From the NCBI RefSeq assembly GCF_016545825.1, contig NC_052616.1, positions 9,548,001 through 9,612,000 on the forward strand: a DNA stretch of 64,000 nucleotides, given 5' to 3'. Positions 39,773 to 51,962 of the stretch are shown here, in pieces. The DNA comes from Eucalyptus grandis. Taxonomy: Eukaryota; Streptophyta; Magnoliopsida; Myrtales; Myrtaceae. The position numbers and the translations under genes are program-made. Position 1 is the stretch's first letter, and each line of letters begins with the position of its first letter. The notes below the pieces were generated by a model that saw only the letters and a program-made list of their open reading frames with translations, was not told the origin of the DNA and did not search any database.

Positions 39773-42700
39773 ATGAATCCACCGCAACTGCCACCTGATT
39801 TGGCGCACGAGTCATCACCCTCTGAATTGGAAAAATCTCCAGCCGATCGCCATCCCGTCGACGGTGGCGGCTTGGAAGCGTCACCCACCATCACCACCAC
39901 CGGTCGATCGGCCTCCAAGACCGTGCCAAGAAAGCCAAGAGAGACGTGATTAGGAGCGCGGCGGCGGTGTCAAATCTGTTGGTGGAGGCGATGAACGGAG
40001 GGGTGGAGGAGGCCTTCGTCAACCAAAAGCGCATCAAGCTAGAGATTCGAGCATTGGCCTCCCGCTTCATGAAGCAGACCAATCAATGGCTCACCTCCAC
40101 TCATGCTATAAACTCTGTCGCGACCCGATCTCGCCACCCTCAAGTCCAAGGGAAAGGTTGGGTTTATGGGTAGTTTGATCACGAGAGTTCTCTCCACGAG
40201 ATCATGAGCTCTCCCAGGCTCGTACCTCGCGTGACAGCGAATTTTATACAATCTAGTTATTTATGACAATCTAAAAATAAGACGGGAGTCACCACTAGCC
40301 TCATTTTGGAGGTCAACTAGAAAACCCAATTGAAGGTCGGGAGAATTCTCTCAATTTCTACGCAACCAAATATCTAGGTTCAGGGACTTGGGTTACGCTA
40401 ATATTTCTATTAGCATCCTTTCGGTACCTAAACAATATGTTGTGTTTTCTAACATGTCAATGCATTTCTTTTTATATTTTCGAGATCATTTGTCCTAAAC
40501 TAAGTGATCATGCATGATTGATCATTTTCATTCTATTCTATCTCTAGAAAAATAAGAAAACAAAACAATCAATGGAATAGAAATTGCAAAGCAGTAAGTA
40601 AACAATCAAGAAAAAACAGTAAATTTATCATGCAATCCTAAAAAAAAAAAGAAAAATTCAATTGAAAAAGATGAGAGAAAGAGAAAAACCCACAACTCGT
40701 CGGGTTTTATACAACAAATGGAACCCGAAACATATGTCGGGAAAACAAATAGCACATGATAATGGTCGGAATGGACATCGACCTCCACCGTCTTCACGTG
40801 AAGGTCCATCTTTGGGATCATAATCTAAACCTAATCTAAGAAACTTATAACTAGGTGCATACAAATGAAAGAAACATACACACCAAAACAACCAAAAACA
40901 AGACATCATACTGAGATCAATCATTTAGAAGAAATGCAATACGAAAATCAAGTTCTGGAACCTCAGGGTCAGCTTTTGTTTTTCATGCAAAGGTCCCACT
41001 ATGACACCTACCCAATCTATTTTTTATGACTTATAGCAATTATTGACCAATTGTATTCTCGCATGGCCAATAACGCTATTGAGTCTCCTAATCAAGCAAT
41101 CTATATGACCCCAAATTTTCCCTTGATATCATACATCAATCCTATCATTCATCTAAAAATTACATGAATTGCAAAAAATTTAAACATGCATGCAGGATAT
41201 TCTAAAGAAATCCTAGAATGAAATCATAACAAAGAATCACAACAGAAATAATCAAACATCACAAATAAGATCAAAGCAATTGAGGTAGAACCCATGGATA
41301 ATTGGCTCTAAAAAAAAAACACAGAACATCAAGCACACCATGAGGAACACTTTCATGAATGGAGTTTCCTAAAATGGGTTACACATGAATTTATAAAAGT
41401 TCAAGAACACATAACAACACATCGAAACGAGATAGCAAAACATAATGGCAAATCAACAACAATTTGTCCTAGTAAAAAATTGTCTAAAACTTCTAAACAA
41501 AATCTGAAATTTTACCACAATATAGACATGAAAAAAGATGAACAAACACCCGACCTTAGAATCCTTATCGAAAAATTCATACAAAAATAACAAAAGGTTG
41601 ACTCAACAAAAGCAAAGCAGGCATTCGAATTTCACTAGAAACAGATTTCTAGACAAATTTGACAAAAAAAAAAAAAAAAAAAAAGGCCAAATGACATGCA
41701 AATGATGCAAAATTAGCATCATCCGAAAAATTAAGACGTGCACCAAGACTTTCTAAGACGTGTCAGGTTCAAGTAAGGTCAAATTCATGGCCGAAAAGCA
41801 ACAATCGCTAAAGCATGCAAATCAATCACAAGCAAATCAGAAAATGATGCATGATAATTGACTTATTAAACCACCTAATCAATGCGTGAAAATTATGAAA
41901 TTTGAACATGACGTAAGGCTAAATGTGAATAACAAGTTTGATTAAGACATTTAACCCTAAATTTATGTGCAAAAGGTCACACAAATTCATTAACATTGAT
42001 ATATGGCTTGTCATTAGGGGCAAAATGCATGACAATTTCAGTTGCGACGTATCGACTTAATGCATGGTTTTTACATAGTAAATGATCCTCAAATGAGGCA
42101 TGCTATACATCATTGCGAGACTTATGATATGCTCTAGACATATCTAGAAGACACGGTGTGCTAATTTATCTCTTAAGGGGGGCTCAAAAGAAAATGTTTT
42201 CATGGGTTCATGATCAGCCTCAATCACAGCAAGAGTAGCACAGAACATGAGTCATTTTCGAAGATTTAACCATATGCTAAAATCCTATGAAAAATTCTAC
42301 ATGTATAATGCAACGTCATGGTTATTTTCTGTGAAGATACCTAAGTCTAGTTTGATTCACAAAAAGCTACACAAAAAAGACAACACAGGACGATAAATCC
42401 ACTTCACATAATGCAGCAGCATGAATATGTTTTCGTACACGCAATTGACTTAGTAAACGACAATCATTTGGCACAAATTATACCTAATTAGAAATGCATA
42501 CTACGATTTTCATGAAGGATGGAAATTCAATCGAACAAGTTTATCATCTCATTTTAGAGCAAACATGAGTTGGACTCAAACAGGAAAGGGCAGCGAAGTG
42601 ACGATTTTTTTTTAAAAAATTTGCCTAACCAAATTTGCTCCAAAAATTCTAGAAAAAAGATATGTTCTGACCGACACAGTTTCCTACAACTTTCATTAGA

Positions 42701-44950
42701 AACCATTTTCAAAATCTCAACACAAAAATCAATAGAAACTCAGCAAATGGACAGCACGTTCAAAAACCAGAACACCAAAACATCATGTGAATGCAGCAGA
42801 ATCATTTAACTTTTGATATGGAATTCAGGCATCAAACAAACTCCGTTCGAGGTTTATAACATATCAAATTGAAGCTTATCGAACGTAGATCACACATCCA
42901 GAATACCTTGAGGCCATATAACGAAGTTTAGGACCTCAGATCAGCCCTAACAGAAAGTCACTCCAACGCATACGATTTTGTGGAACTAAGTAAAACATGT
43001 TAAATCATGTTCAATCTCATTCAAGACTAAGCCACAGAAAAGACAGCACATACTAAGGATGATTTAATGAGCTTTTTCCTAATCAAATCAACTCCAAAAA
43101 TTCTATAAAAAAAAATGTATGTTGCAACTAAAGGCATTTCATAAAGCACCGCCTATAAATTCAAGTATAACATCCAGTAGAAAAATCAGAAAAGCAAGTG
43201 AGGTTGAACAATGCATATCAATAAAGAGTCATCATCCATCTTTCACCAAAAATTTCAGATAGCAATGCATCCTGGCCCCGAACCTTCATTGTCGAGAATG
43301 TACTTCAACACAAGAAGTTCTCGCCTCATCGGATGGATACTATTAAAAAGAGTTTAATTTTGTTTACCTTGAGTGAATCGATGAAGAATCAATCTCCAGA
43401 GATTTTCACCTTTCAACAACAGTGGATCTACTCTTCGGTCTTGCTTCGGTTGGTTCAATGGCTAAATCAACAACCTCAATAGACGAACGGCAACTTCAAT
43501 GGCTGAATCGGCAGGAGGAAAATCCTCCATTGTCCGTCGGCGAGAAGAAGTACATGCTCGACGAGATCAAAGCCAGCAAAGAGAAGTTCAGGGGAGAGAG
43601 GTATAGAGCTGATTCTAACAAAAAAATCTGCTAGGGAGGACGAATCGATAATCTCAGTGAAACTTGCCGAGATCTAAGAGAGAAAGTCCTCGGGGATGAT
43701 TCGATCAGAGAGAATCGTCGGGATCCTTCTTGCGCGCGAGACCACCGGCGAAGAAATCCTTCGCTCTTTCCTGGAGGTCGAAATCGAGGCGATGGCGTCA
43801 AAAGCAGATTCCCTCCGAACAGCAACAGTGTCTTCGTTCGGTCGTCGCGAGCGCGGAGGGGCGAGCGAAGGCCGCTAGGTTTTGCAGGCGCGAGGCTCAA
43901 AGCTCAAGGCTCGAGGCGATGTTGCAGATGCGATGGTGATCAGGAGGAGGCCGGGCCGTAGATGACGAACGGAGGAGGCCGAACCGAGCTTTGCCGCTGC
44001 GAGGAGCCACCGGAAAAGCTGCTTCGAGAAGAGGGTTTCGTGAAAGAGAAAAAACCGAAAAGCCAGAGAGAGAAACTGACGTAGAGAGAGAGAGTGGATC
44101 TTGAGAGAGAGAAACTAATTGGGGTATTCTCTCTATTTTTTATTTTTTTCATAACATGTGGGGTCGATTTACGAATTTCATAAAATCCGTAACAAAATTG
44201 AAATTTTGAAAATTAAAGGCCATGGATGCATTGGCCATGAAGTGAGCCATTTTCGGCCAAAAATGGCTGGAAAAATTCGCCGGTCAACGCTGGTCAAATT
44301 TGGTCAACTTCAGTCAACGCCACATTGATTGGGTTGACTTTTTGTCCGAATTTTGTTTTATTTTTTTCTGGTTTGGCCTGATTTAAACGAAATCAAATAT
44401 TTTTATATGAATCCGGTCAAACGCGAGATGCAATTGAACTATCTCAAGTCAAAATTTGTGCAGAAAATTTTAAATCCATTGAATTCTTATTGAAGAGAGG
44501 CCATAAGCTAGTCTCATATCTTCAATTGAATCTCCAACCGGCCAAATTGACGCTCAATTACTTCAATTGCACTCTAGTAAAAAATGAGCCAAATCAAATT
44601 ACATAGATTGAACCACCTTAGTTGGGCTTTCTAAACTTTGAACACGTCAAATTGACCAAATTAAAAGGCATCCGACCAAATCTCCCAAAATTGACCTTAA
44701 TTTGGGCTTATCCCTTTTAATGATGTATCAATTAAAAATTAGGTGTCAACAAACTCCGCCATCAAGGTCTTTTCTTTTTGTGCCCTTGGCAAGTTCAGAT
44801 CGCTTTACCAAACTAAGCGAACGAACACGTCTTAATATGTTAGCAATATTCGCGGCGCAGGAAATTGGGGACTTCGAGAACTGGATGAAGATAATGGATT
44901 ATGATTGCAAGAGCATCAATGCAGCCATCCGCAACATTCATCAAGCTTGA
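39773..44950 (+). pseudogene. BLOS1: BLOC-1 subunit 1 (BLOS1/GCN5L1-like), disrupted by a solo LTR
   Basis: Coding pieces are 39773-40115, then 44757-44766 after the LTR, then a 94-bp GT-AG intron, then 44861-44950. The first part runs MNPPQLPPDLAHESSPSELE to GGLEAS. A deletion then changes frame, and HHHHRSIGLQDRAKKAKRDV, IRSAAAVSNLLVEAMNGGVE and FMKQTNQWLTSTHAIN follow. The last exon gives EIGDFENWMKIMDYDCKSIN and ends AAIRNIHQA-stop, the conserved BLOS1 C-terminus. BLOS1 is a small coiled-coil subunit of a complex acting in endosome-to-vacuole trafficking. Removing the LTR and one AACTC restores the codons for THAINSAIK with a donor directly behind. Both the frameshift and the insertion would abolish the full protein. 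A working copy is expected elsewhere. Confidence 0.9.
40116..44751. mobile_element. solo LTR (4.6 kb) inserted in the BLOS1 coding exon
   Basis: It begins TGTCGCGACCCGATC and ends GGTGTCAACA, so it has TG...CA ends. It is flanked by a perfect 5-bp duplication, AACTC, at 40111-40115 and 44752-44756. I see no second copy of the first 50 bases inside, no primer-binding or polypurine segment flanked by LTRs, and no gag-pol frame. It is therefore best explained as a very long solo LTR of a gypsy-type element. It could alternatively be a non-coding LTR-like unit. An A21-type run lies at 41666-41684. The 3' part (43400-44150) is more GC-rich and has open frames without a recognised family. Confidence 0.85.
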
Positions 44951-45345
44951 TTTTCGGCAGTCGGATACTAAATCCATCCGCATTCTCTCTGTTTGTCTTC
45001 CTCGTGTCAAAGGTACAGGATCGTGGCCGTCTTCATCTGTCCACTCATTTTTGCTATGGAAAGACAGCTTCTTTTCTTCTTTCGGAAAGGTTGATTGGGT
45101 GATGCCAGAGGTGGTAGTCACCGCTGGGACCAAGTGCGCAAAATGGATCTTTGTGATGTTGCTTGTACATTGGAATGTGCATGGAAGTTGATCGTTGGCA
45201 TTACAGTTGTTCTTTCGGGGCTGGTAAAGCCGGAACAAACTCTGCTTATGCATGAAAGGGTGTTAAGAGAAGTTCATGATGTGCTGAAACCTCATCTTGT
45301 ACGCTTCATGGGAAATTGGGAATGGGAAGAAGGCTACATCGCATA
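44951..45345. other. sequence downstream of the BLOS1 pseudogene
   Basis: No gene recognised. The presumed 3' untranslated region of the ancestral BLOS1 gene should begin at 44951. Confidence 0.5.
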
Positions 45346-45650
45346 CATCGCATTTATATCACAAGAGATACATCCAAACTTATCAAGATCTGCAAGCATA
45401 TCGTCGAGCGGAGCGCGACGATTCCTCTACTCAGCTTACATAGTCGAGGGCCGAGTTCCACGAAAAGGTGACAGGAAACAACATACGCATACATATATTT
45501 ACATCACAAGAGATACATCCACAGTTATTAACCGCTGCAAGCATATCATCGATCGGGGCATGAGGACCCCTCTCCTGAGCTTACATAGTCGAGGGCTGAG
45601 TTCCACAAAGAGGTGACAGGAAACAACACACATACATATATTTACATCAC
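45346..45650. repeat. tandem duplication of a roughly 150-bp unit
   Basis: Unit 1 (about 45352-45500) and unit 2 (about 45502-45650) share CACAAGAGATACATCCA, then GCAAGCATATCRTCGA, then AGTCGAGGGCYGAGTTCCAC and GGTGACAGGAAACAACA. Part of the same sequence (TCGATCGGGGCATGAGGACC and what follows) forms the 3' flank of the MADS-box pseudogene at 56061-56160. The unit thus seems to be a tail segment of that gene family. Confidence 0.85.
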
Positions 45651-45893
45651 AAGAATTACGCTAGGTGTATCTACCTTCTATTCTTGGTACTTTTTTTCTT
45701 TTATGAAAACAATTCATGTATTTAAAGGGGAAGTCTTGGGAAAATGGAACGGGCAATATGGTTCCTCTTCCTTCTTTTTTCAAAACCCATTTATTATAAT
45801 ACTATTTCTTCGAGCATTAGGGGAAAATCAACCTTGGTTTCATGAGACAACCGACAGAGATGAAGGAGGAAATCATCAGGGGACTTGCGACAC
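45651..45893. repeat. dispersed repeat, copy a (also at 59486 and 63955)
   Basis: It starts GAATTACGCTAGGTGT and runs through CTTTTATGAAAACAATTCAT to AGACAACCGACAGAGATGAA. It matches 59486-59647 joined to 60023-60085. Its uninterrupted sequence defines the empty site of the hAT-like MITE at 59648-60014. Confidence 0.85.
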
Positions 45894-45896
45894 TTA

Positions 45897-46240
45897 TGGT
45901 GCATATGATAATGTTTTTATTCCGGGAAACTATTTCTTTTTCAGAAATAGTTTTTTTCTATTTCTACTCCGGGGACAATTTTTTTAGTAAAGTAAGATGT
46001 TTGGAAATTATACAAAATTTCTATTCTTGGAATAGAAAAAGAATAGAAATGCGTTTGGTAAAATTTCTATTTCTTTTACTGCCGATCGCCACTGCCGCCG
46101 CCAGAAGCCGCCGCACGATCATCGCACGACCATCGCACAACCGTCGCACAACCACCACACGACCGCCGACCGTCGTCCCCACCCATTGGCACAGGATTAC
46201 CGTCCACAGCCCACCGGCCACGGGAGGGGAAAAAATAGAG
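45897..46240. mobile_element. truncated Harbinger-type MITE
   Basis: After TTA at 45894-45896 comes TGGTGCATATGATAATGTTT. The interior (TATACAAAATTTCTATTCTT, GAATAGAAATGCGTTTGGTA) is nearly the same as in the complete element at 57713-58490. Its CCGCACGATCATCGCACGAC core is followed by the neighbouring MADS remnant, with no right-hand inverted repeat. The right end has been lost. Confidence 0.7.
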
Positions 46241-46244
46241 TACT

Positions 46245-46620
46245 GACCATAGCGAGGACAAAATATACGTTCGCCTGTGCAATTCTAAACGATGGATTGT
46301 TCTCCCAATGCCTCGGTCTCTCGCTCACATAAGCGAGACAGGCCTCGTAGTTCGCAATTACAGACTGTAAATCCTCCATGGCCATGCATGCATCGCACTC
46401 TTGCTTGAGCCCTCTTCCCACTCTTTCGGACCAGTAGACGAATTAACCTTGCCCTTGCGACGAGCAATGTTGGAGTTTATCAGCTTCCCCTTCTAGTAGC
46501 TGGAGTAGATGGCCCTGCATGTGGAGGACCGGACTCCGAGGAAGAGGTCAGAGTCAGTGAGTATGGCGAGTTCCCCGACCTTCTTGAAGAGGGTCAGGCT
46601 CAGGCACCTCTTCGACAATG
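46245..46620 (-). pseudogene. type I MADS-box gene remnant
   Basis: On the minus strand, LTLFKKVGELAILTDSDLFL (about 46600-46540) and a following STCRAIYSSY then a stop correspond to the second half of a MADS domain. After frame changes comes QECDACMAMEDLQSVIANYE and ERPRHWENNPS, which matches the same region of the MADS gene at 56145-56766 (ECNSCTTVEDC...GLENNPS). Stops and frame changes show it is dead. The C-terminal end abuts the truncated MITE. Confidence 0.7.
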
Positions 46621-49600
46621 TCAGTATATAAAATTTTAAAATGTTTTGTGAATAATCAGTTCCATGCTAAAACTTTATGATCGATCAATTTAAAGCAAAA
46701 ACATTCTAAAAGCATTTATTTAAGTGACTTTGATGAGGTATATCAAATTGGGACTCTTCTCTAACACAACTTATGCATGCATCTTAATAACTTAGGGCGT
46801 GCATGATAAAATTTCTGTTTCTCAATTTCTCAATTTCTCATTCTAGGGAAATGCGGGTTTGGAAACAAAACCCGTTTGGTAACGCAAATTGATTTCTCTA
46901 CTTCGAAACAGATTTCTGTTTCAAATTGTTTTTTAATTGTGAGAAATGAGAAGCTAAAAATTTTAGCTTCTCTATTTCTAAGTAGAAATAGAAATTGTTT
47001 CTATCCATCCCCTTCTTCCTTCAGCAAATATCGACTCTTCTCTCCTCACTACCGTAGCTTTCCCATTCCTTCTCCTCACCTCAAACCCGAGGAAACCCTA
47101 ACGACTCCGAAGCTGTTCATCGTCACCGTCGCCGCTCATCTCGCCCTCACCCCTCGCCCTCGCCGCTCATCTCCACCGGCCAATTTGCTCGGTCGTCCCG
47201 TCCGACCCGCCTCGTCCGTCCGTGTCCCCGGTCGCGCTCCGGTCGCCATCGCCCGGTGGCCGTCGTCGTTGCCCAACTCCGGTAGCCGTCGCCGTCGCCC
47301 ATCTCCAATCGTCGCCCATCTTCGTCCGCGGATCCAGTCGCCCAACTCCAGTCGCCGTCGCCGTCGCCCATCTCTGTCGCCCATCTTCGTCCGCGTCCCC
47401 TTCCACTCTCAATTCTGCGGATCCAATCGCCGTTGCCCATTTCTGCTTTCGATTCCTCACGAGGTTCGATCGATCCTTCCCTTTTCGCCTCTTTCTTGGT
47501 TGTGTTGTCTCTGTTCTTGTTCATTTGTTCGGTTTTGGGGGTACTTGACTTCAACCCTAGAGTTTTGGCTTGCGGAGTTACTGTGATTACTGGGGAGTGC
47601 TTAGTTCCGGGGCTCGCCCGTGTTTGTCCACGGGCATTTTTTGGCGAGGGGAGCTAGGCCGGTCGTTCTGGATTGGGCGGTTTCGTGGAATAGGAGGTAG
47701 GGAGTGCTGGATTTGTGTGGATGGATTGTGGTAGGTGATGAAGACGGGATTTTGGGAGGTTTCTTGGGAGCCGTTCACCACTAGGAAATATGGAGCCCTT
47801 ATGCGTGAGGAAGGGGGGGATTCCTGCCGCCGGAATTCCTAGGATAGTTTCCTAAATGAAGCCGGAACTCCGCCTTCAATTTTTGCTGCTGATATCATAT
47901 ATGGAGTTTGGTTGTTAACCTGATAGTGCTATTGCAACCGATGTAAAACAATCCATTATCTCTGATTGATGCGATGCAGTAAGCCAAGATATGAGCCTAT
48001 GAATCTAGATTTTGATTAGGTAATGCCAATTGTCTATGGGAAGTATTATTCTATCTTTTAGTCTGCTTAATTAGGATGACATTAGTTTCTCTGTCTATGT
48101 TTCTTTCCCTCTCGAATTCACCGAATGAAAGGTAAATTTTAATGCGATTATTTTGTCATTCTTGTTGCTGTTGGGAACTTCTTGTAAAATGTCAATTCTC
48201 TCTATTGCCTTGAGCATTCTCCCTCTTGTGGTAATGTAGGCTTGGGTAGCAGATTTCGAGAAACCAAAGGGCGATCCTTCTGCTTTTTACAAGCCAGCCA
48301 CAACAGTTTTATCACCTTACTTGAAAGTGAGTTCAGACAGAGACAGTCCTTTGAAATATTGTTTTATTTGTTCTCTGTCCCAATCTGTTTTGCTTCCATC
48401 AAATCAAATTCCATTGGTTTCACCATAATTAGTTTCCTTCCATAGTTTGCTCTACCCATTCTATTCTAAAATTTGGGGCAGTTTGGTTGTCTCTCATCCA
48501 GATACTTCTACCAATGCATACAAGACATTTATAAGGATGTCAAGAAGCATAGGATAGCTTCCTGAAATAGCTGTGATGGTTGATTGTGGCGGAGTAGTTT
48601 GGGTTAAGAACAATTTTCTGCTATGCTTTTTGCCCCCGTTGTTTGTATTATCATGTTTTTTTTCCAAGCTTTCCTGTGCCTTCCACAGAATATCGTTTCT
48701 TGTACTTATCTTGATTATTCTGTTCAATATTCTACATCGTAATCACTGAAAAGGATGTATGATTTGTGTTTCTTTGCTTGTCTATGTGACTTTACTATAG
48801 TCGCCTCTCTTCTTTTCTGCAATGGTGCCATAACTTTGCTGATAAATGTTGTCATAGCCTTACTAGAGATGTATTTGTGAATTCTTGGTTGGAATCATGT
48901 TTATTTGCCATGAGTTTGTTTCATTGTTTTGTTGGTCAGCATATTTATGTAGCTTATAGGTATCCCACTTCTTCGTCTGTACTTTTAGAATTCCTACCTC
49001 AGTATTTTTTCCATCTTCTCTCAAATTTTGCTGTCATATTCCTTTTTCAACACCTATCCTTCTTGCTCTTTTTCCATTGTCCCATGACATTTTGCACTCC
49101 GAGTTGTATTTAATTCAACTTAAACAAATTATCAGGAGGTTTCTCTTTTTTGGTCGGAAAATTATTAGGAGGTTATGGTGTTGTTTTGCATGACTCTGAA
49201 CATCCATATTTCCATGTCTTACTTTTGCACCATCTGACTAGCTGTATCGACATCTTCAATTTTTCACGGCATGTGATAGCTACTCATTGAGTGTCTTGTT
49301 TATGATATAAGTCTGATCTTTGAGGTTTGTATCAAATCCTTATCCATGCTTTCTCTTTTCTTTAGTTCTCTCAACGTCTGTCATCATATTTGTATAGGTT
49401 GTGAATCCTACGTCTTTTGGTCTTTAGCAGAACTTGCTGTAAAAACTCATTACCGTTTAGTGATATCTCTCTCCTATTATGAAGATGGAGTGAAAAATTT
49501 TCGTTTGGGAACTTTTCTACTGCTGACACTTGTCAAAAGAGGTGAAAAAATAATTAGCCTAGTTAAATGAGTCATTGGAACTTCTCTGTCAAGGCATATC

Positions 49601-50751
49601 TAGCTTGGTACACATTTGACAAAGTTTTTCTAGGTTGTTACATCAAGTGCGAGACCAATTATTTCTTACCTGAAAATAGGCATGTGGTTTACCTAAGAGA
49701 TTAGAAAATAAATAACCTGGTTAAATGAGTCCTTTTAACTTTTCTGTCAAGGCATATCTAGCTTGATTTCACGTTTGACAAAGCTTTTCAAGGTTGTTAG
49801 ATCAAGTGTGAGACCAATTGTTACTTTATAAAAAGGAGTGTGAATGGTACCTCCATGATCAATTGAAAGAGAAATAGGCATGTGTACATGTAAGTGAGAA
49901 TGTGCTGATATTCTAATTTGCCAAATTACAGTCCTTGTGCTGATATTCTCATTTGCCAATATCAAAGTTTTTCACAAAAGAATCGAAACCTTGCTTAGCG
50001 TGCATAAAGACGCATGGAGTTGTTAGACTAGTTAAATTCTGTTAATTCCATGTTCTACCTCTGTCCATTCCTTACCTTTTGAACATGTGAATGGAAAGAT
50101 CGAATTCATATCAATGCTGCATCGCTTCTTTTTACAGCTAACAGAAGAGGTGTGATACTCTTTCTATTTCTATCCAATTCAATGTGGTCCTATGTAGCAC
50201 TCACTTTGAGGCTCCTTTTCATACCAAGATTAACCTTACAGCTTCAATTACTCTTTATTTTTTGGTTGGGACCTGCACTGGTGGACTAGATTTGGTAGTT
50301 TATGCAGTCAATTAAAAGTGATGATTGAAAGATTTAGAAAAGGGAATTTCTGGCTCATGCTGTTTTTGTTTGAGAAAATTTATTTAGAAATAAAAAGAAG
50401 TGACAATATCCTTAAAAAATGAGGATAAATGGTGTACTTTTCCCCGGTTGACATTGCTTAGTAGAAGTCTTATGTTATTGTATAAATTTCTTGCTGATGC
50501 AAACTCTAAAGCCGGGAGTGACTTGCTTTTGGATTCCATGCATTTTGTGCAATCAAGCATTCACTGTTGTATCATAAATTTCACCCTTTAGCTTCTATTA
50601 ATCTTATGTAACTGTTTTTCTTGTTATTTGTTATTCTTTAGCTTCTAATTTCAGCTTATCCTTCATGATGTGCTTGTTAATCACAAGCTTTTGTTTTTGA
50701 ATTGGTGCATCATCTGATATATTTCATTGAATACTGATTCAGTTAAGGTTA

Positions 50752-51777
50752 AATGGCACCCACAAAGAAGCATTTATAGCAAAGTGGATGAGTCTTTGAC
50801 CAATGTGCTTATAAGTTTGTTGGTGGAAGAGGTAAAAAAGGAAATCGCCCCACACTGCACCTACAACAAAGTAGGGTGGAATAACATACATGTCGAGTTC
50901 AATAAACAAACAGAACTCCACTATAATGTAGTTCAATTGAAAAATAGGGTAAACAAACTAAAGAAGCAATATAGTAGTTTTAAGAAGCTTCTTTCACAAT
51001 CTGGATTCGGATGGGATAATGTCAACAAAACAGTTACTGTGGAGGAGTCAAGTGTATGGGATTCTCACATCAAGGTATCACTTTACTTGGGTCCATTTTT
51101 TCTTATTGTGGGTGTAAGCTTCAATTATATTGTTCATGTATGTCATTTCAATGAAATTTGCAGGATAATGTTGAATGGGCTAAATTCAAGAATGATGGGT
51201 TTCCTCAGTATCCAGACCTTTGTATTGTGTTTGGTGATACATATGCTTTTGGGCGTATACAGCGAAATGCAGAAGAAAATGCAGAAGAGTATGTGGTGTT
51301 GGATGAAGAAGACAATGGTGTTAGTGGCGACAATGGTGGTGGTGATACCATAGGTGATGCGGAGGAATCTAATGAAAACGATGTTGATACAGGAGTCCCT
51401 GCATCTGACGCGACTCCCACCTCAGTTCGTGGGAAACACAAGTTGAATAGGACTCCAAATTCCAAGATGAGAAGAAAGAGTAACAACCATGAACTCGGTG
51501 TCACCATGAAAGCCATTCAAGAAATGATCAAATCAAGGATCAGCATCAAATCAACAAGCGACTCCATAACCTCGCAGGCCCCACCCCCGTAGCCCCACCT
51601 CCCGTAGACCCCTACTCCATAGCAAGGTTGTGGTCGCATTCTAAATGGCATGTCGATTTGGAGCAGAATCTTTACAATAAGGCTGTGAATCAGGCATGCC
51701 TTAATGCCACTTGGAGAGAGGCTTTCATGGTTGCTCTACCTGAAAGGAGGCGTGGACTTATTGAATCTCTTGAGTAG
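50752..51777 (+). pseudogene. Harbinger ORF1, Myb/SANT-like DNA-binding protein, broken
   Basis: Exon pieces are about 50752-51074 and 51164-51777 (donor CAAG/GTATCA, acceptor TTGCAG/GATAAT). The first begins KVKWHPQRSIYSKVDE behind a possible acceptor ATTCAG and contains the trihelix-like signature LVEEVKKE...YNKVGWNNI...QLKNRVNKLKKQYSSFKKLL. The second contains WAKFKNDGFPQYPDLCIVFG, an acidic linker, basic KHKLNRTPNSKMRRKS (a likely nuclear signal) and a C-terminal helix ending LPERRRGLIESLE. In PIF elements this protein binds the ends and brings the transposase to the nucleus. A one-base length change in a C-rich run near 51585 puts a TAG in frame (51590) before the real C-terminus. No ATG was found for the first exon; an upstream exon is likely. 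Confidence 0.82.
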
Positions 51778-51962
51778 TTGTTAAGAAACATGCTATAGAT
51801 TTCTATTTTGTTTAATTTCATCCCATGACTTATGTATTTGAGACTTTGTCTGTTTATGTTTTTATGTTGCAATTATGATGACATTATTGCTATTGTTGAT
51901 TAATATTGGAGTCCTTATCTAATGGGTTTATATTCTTTTTTTGTGTGATGATATAGGTAATA

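Noticed and set aside
40116..44751. A complete LTR retrotransposon or a long natural intron
   Set aside because: No internal repeat of the first bases and no gag-pol frame. The 5-bp direct duplication and codon restoration favour a solo LTR insertion over an intron.
46876..47586. 236-codon open frame with Arg/Pro/Ser repeats
   Set aside because: It lies in the leader of the Harbinger element and is generated by a CCGTCGCCCATCT-type minisatellite.
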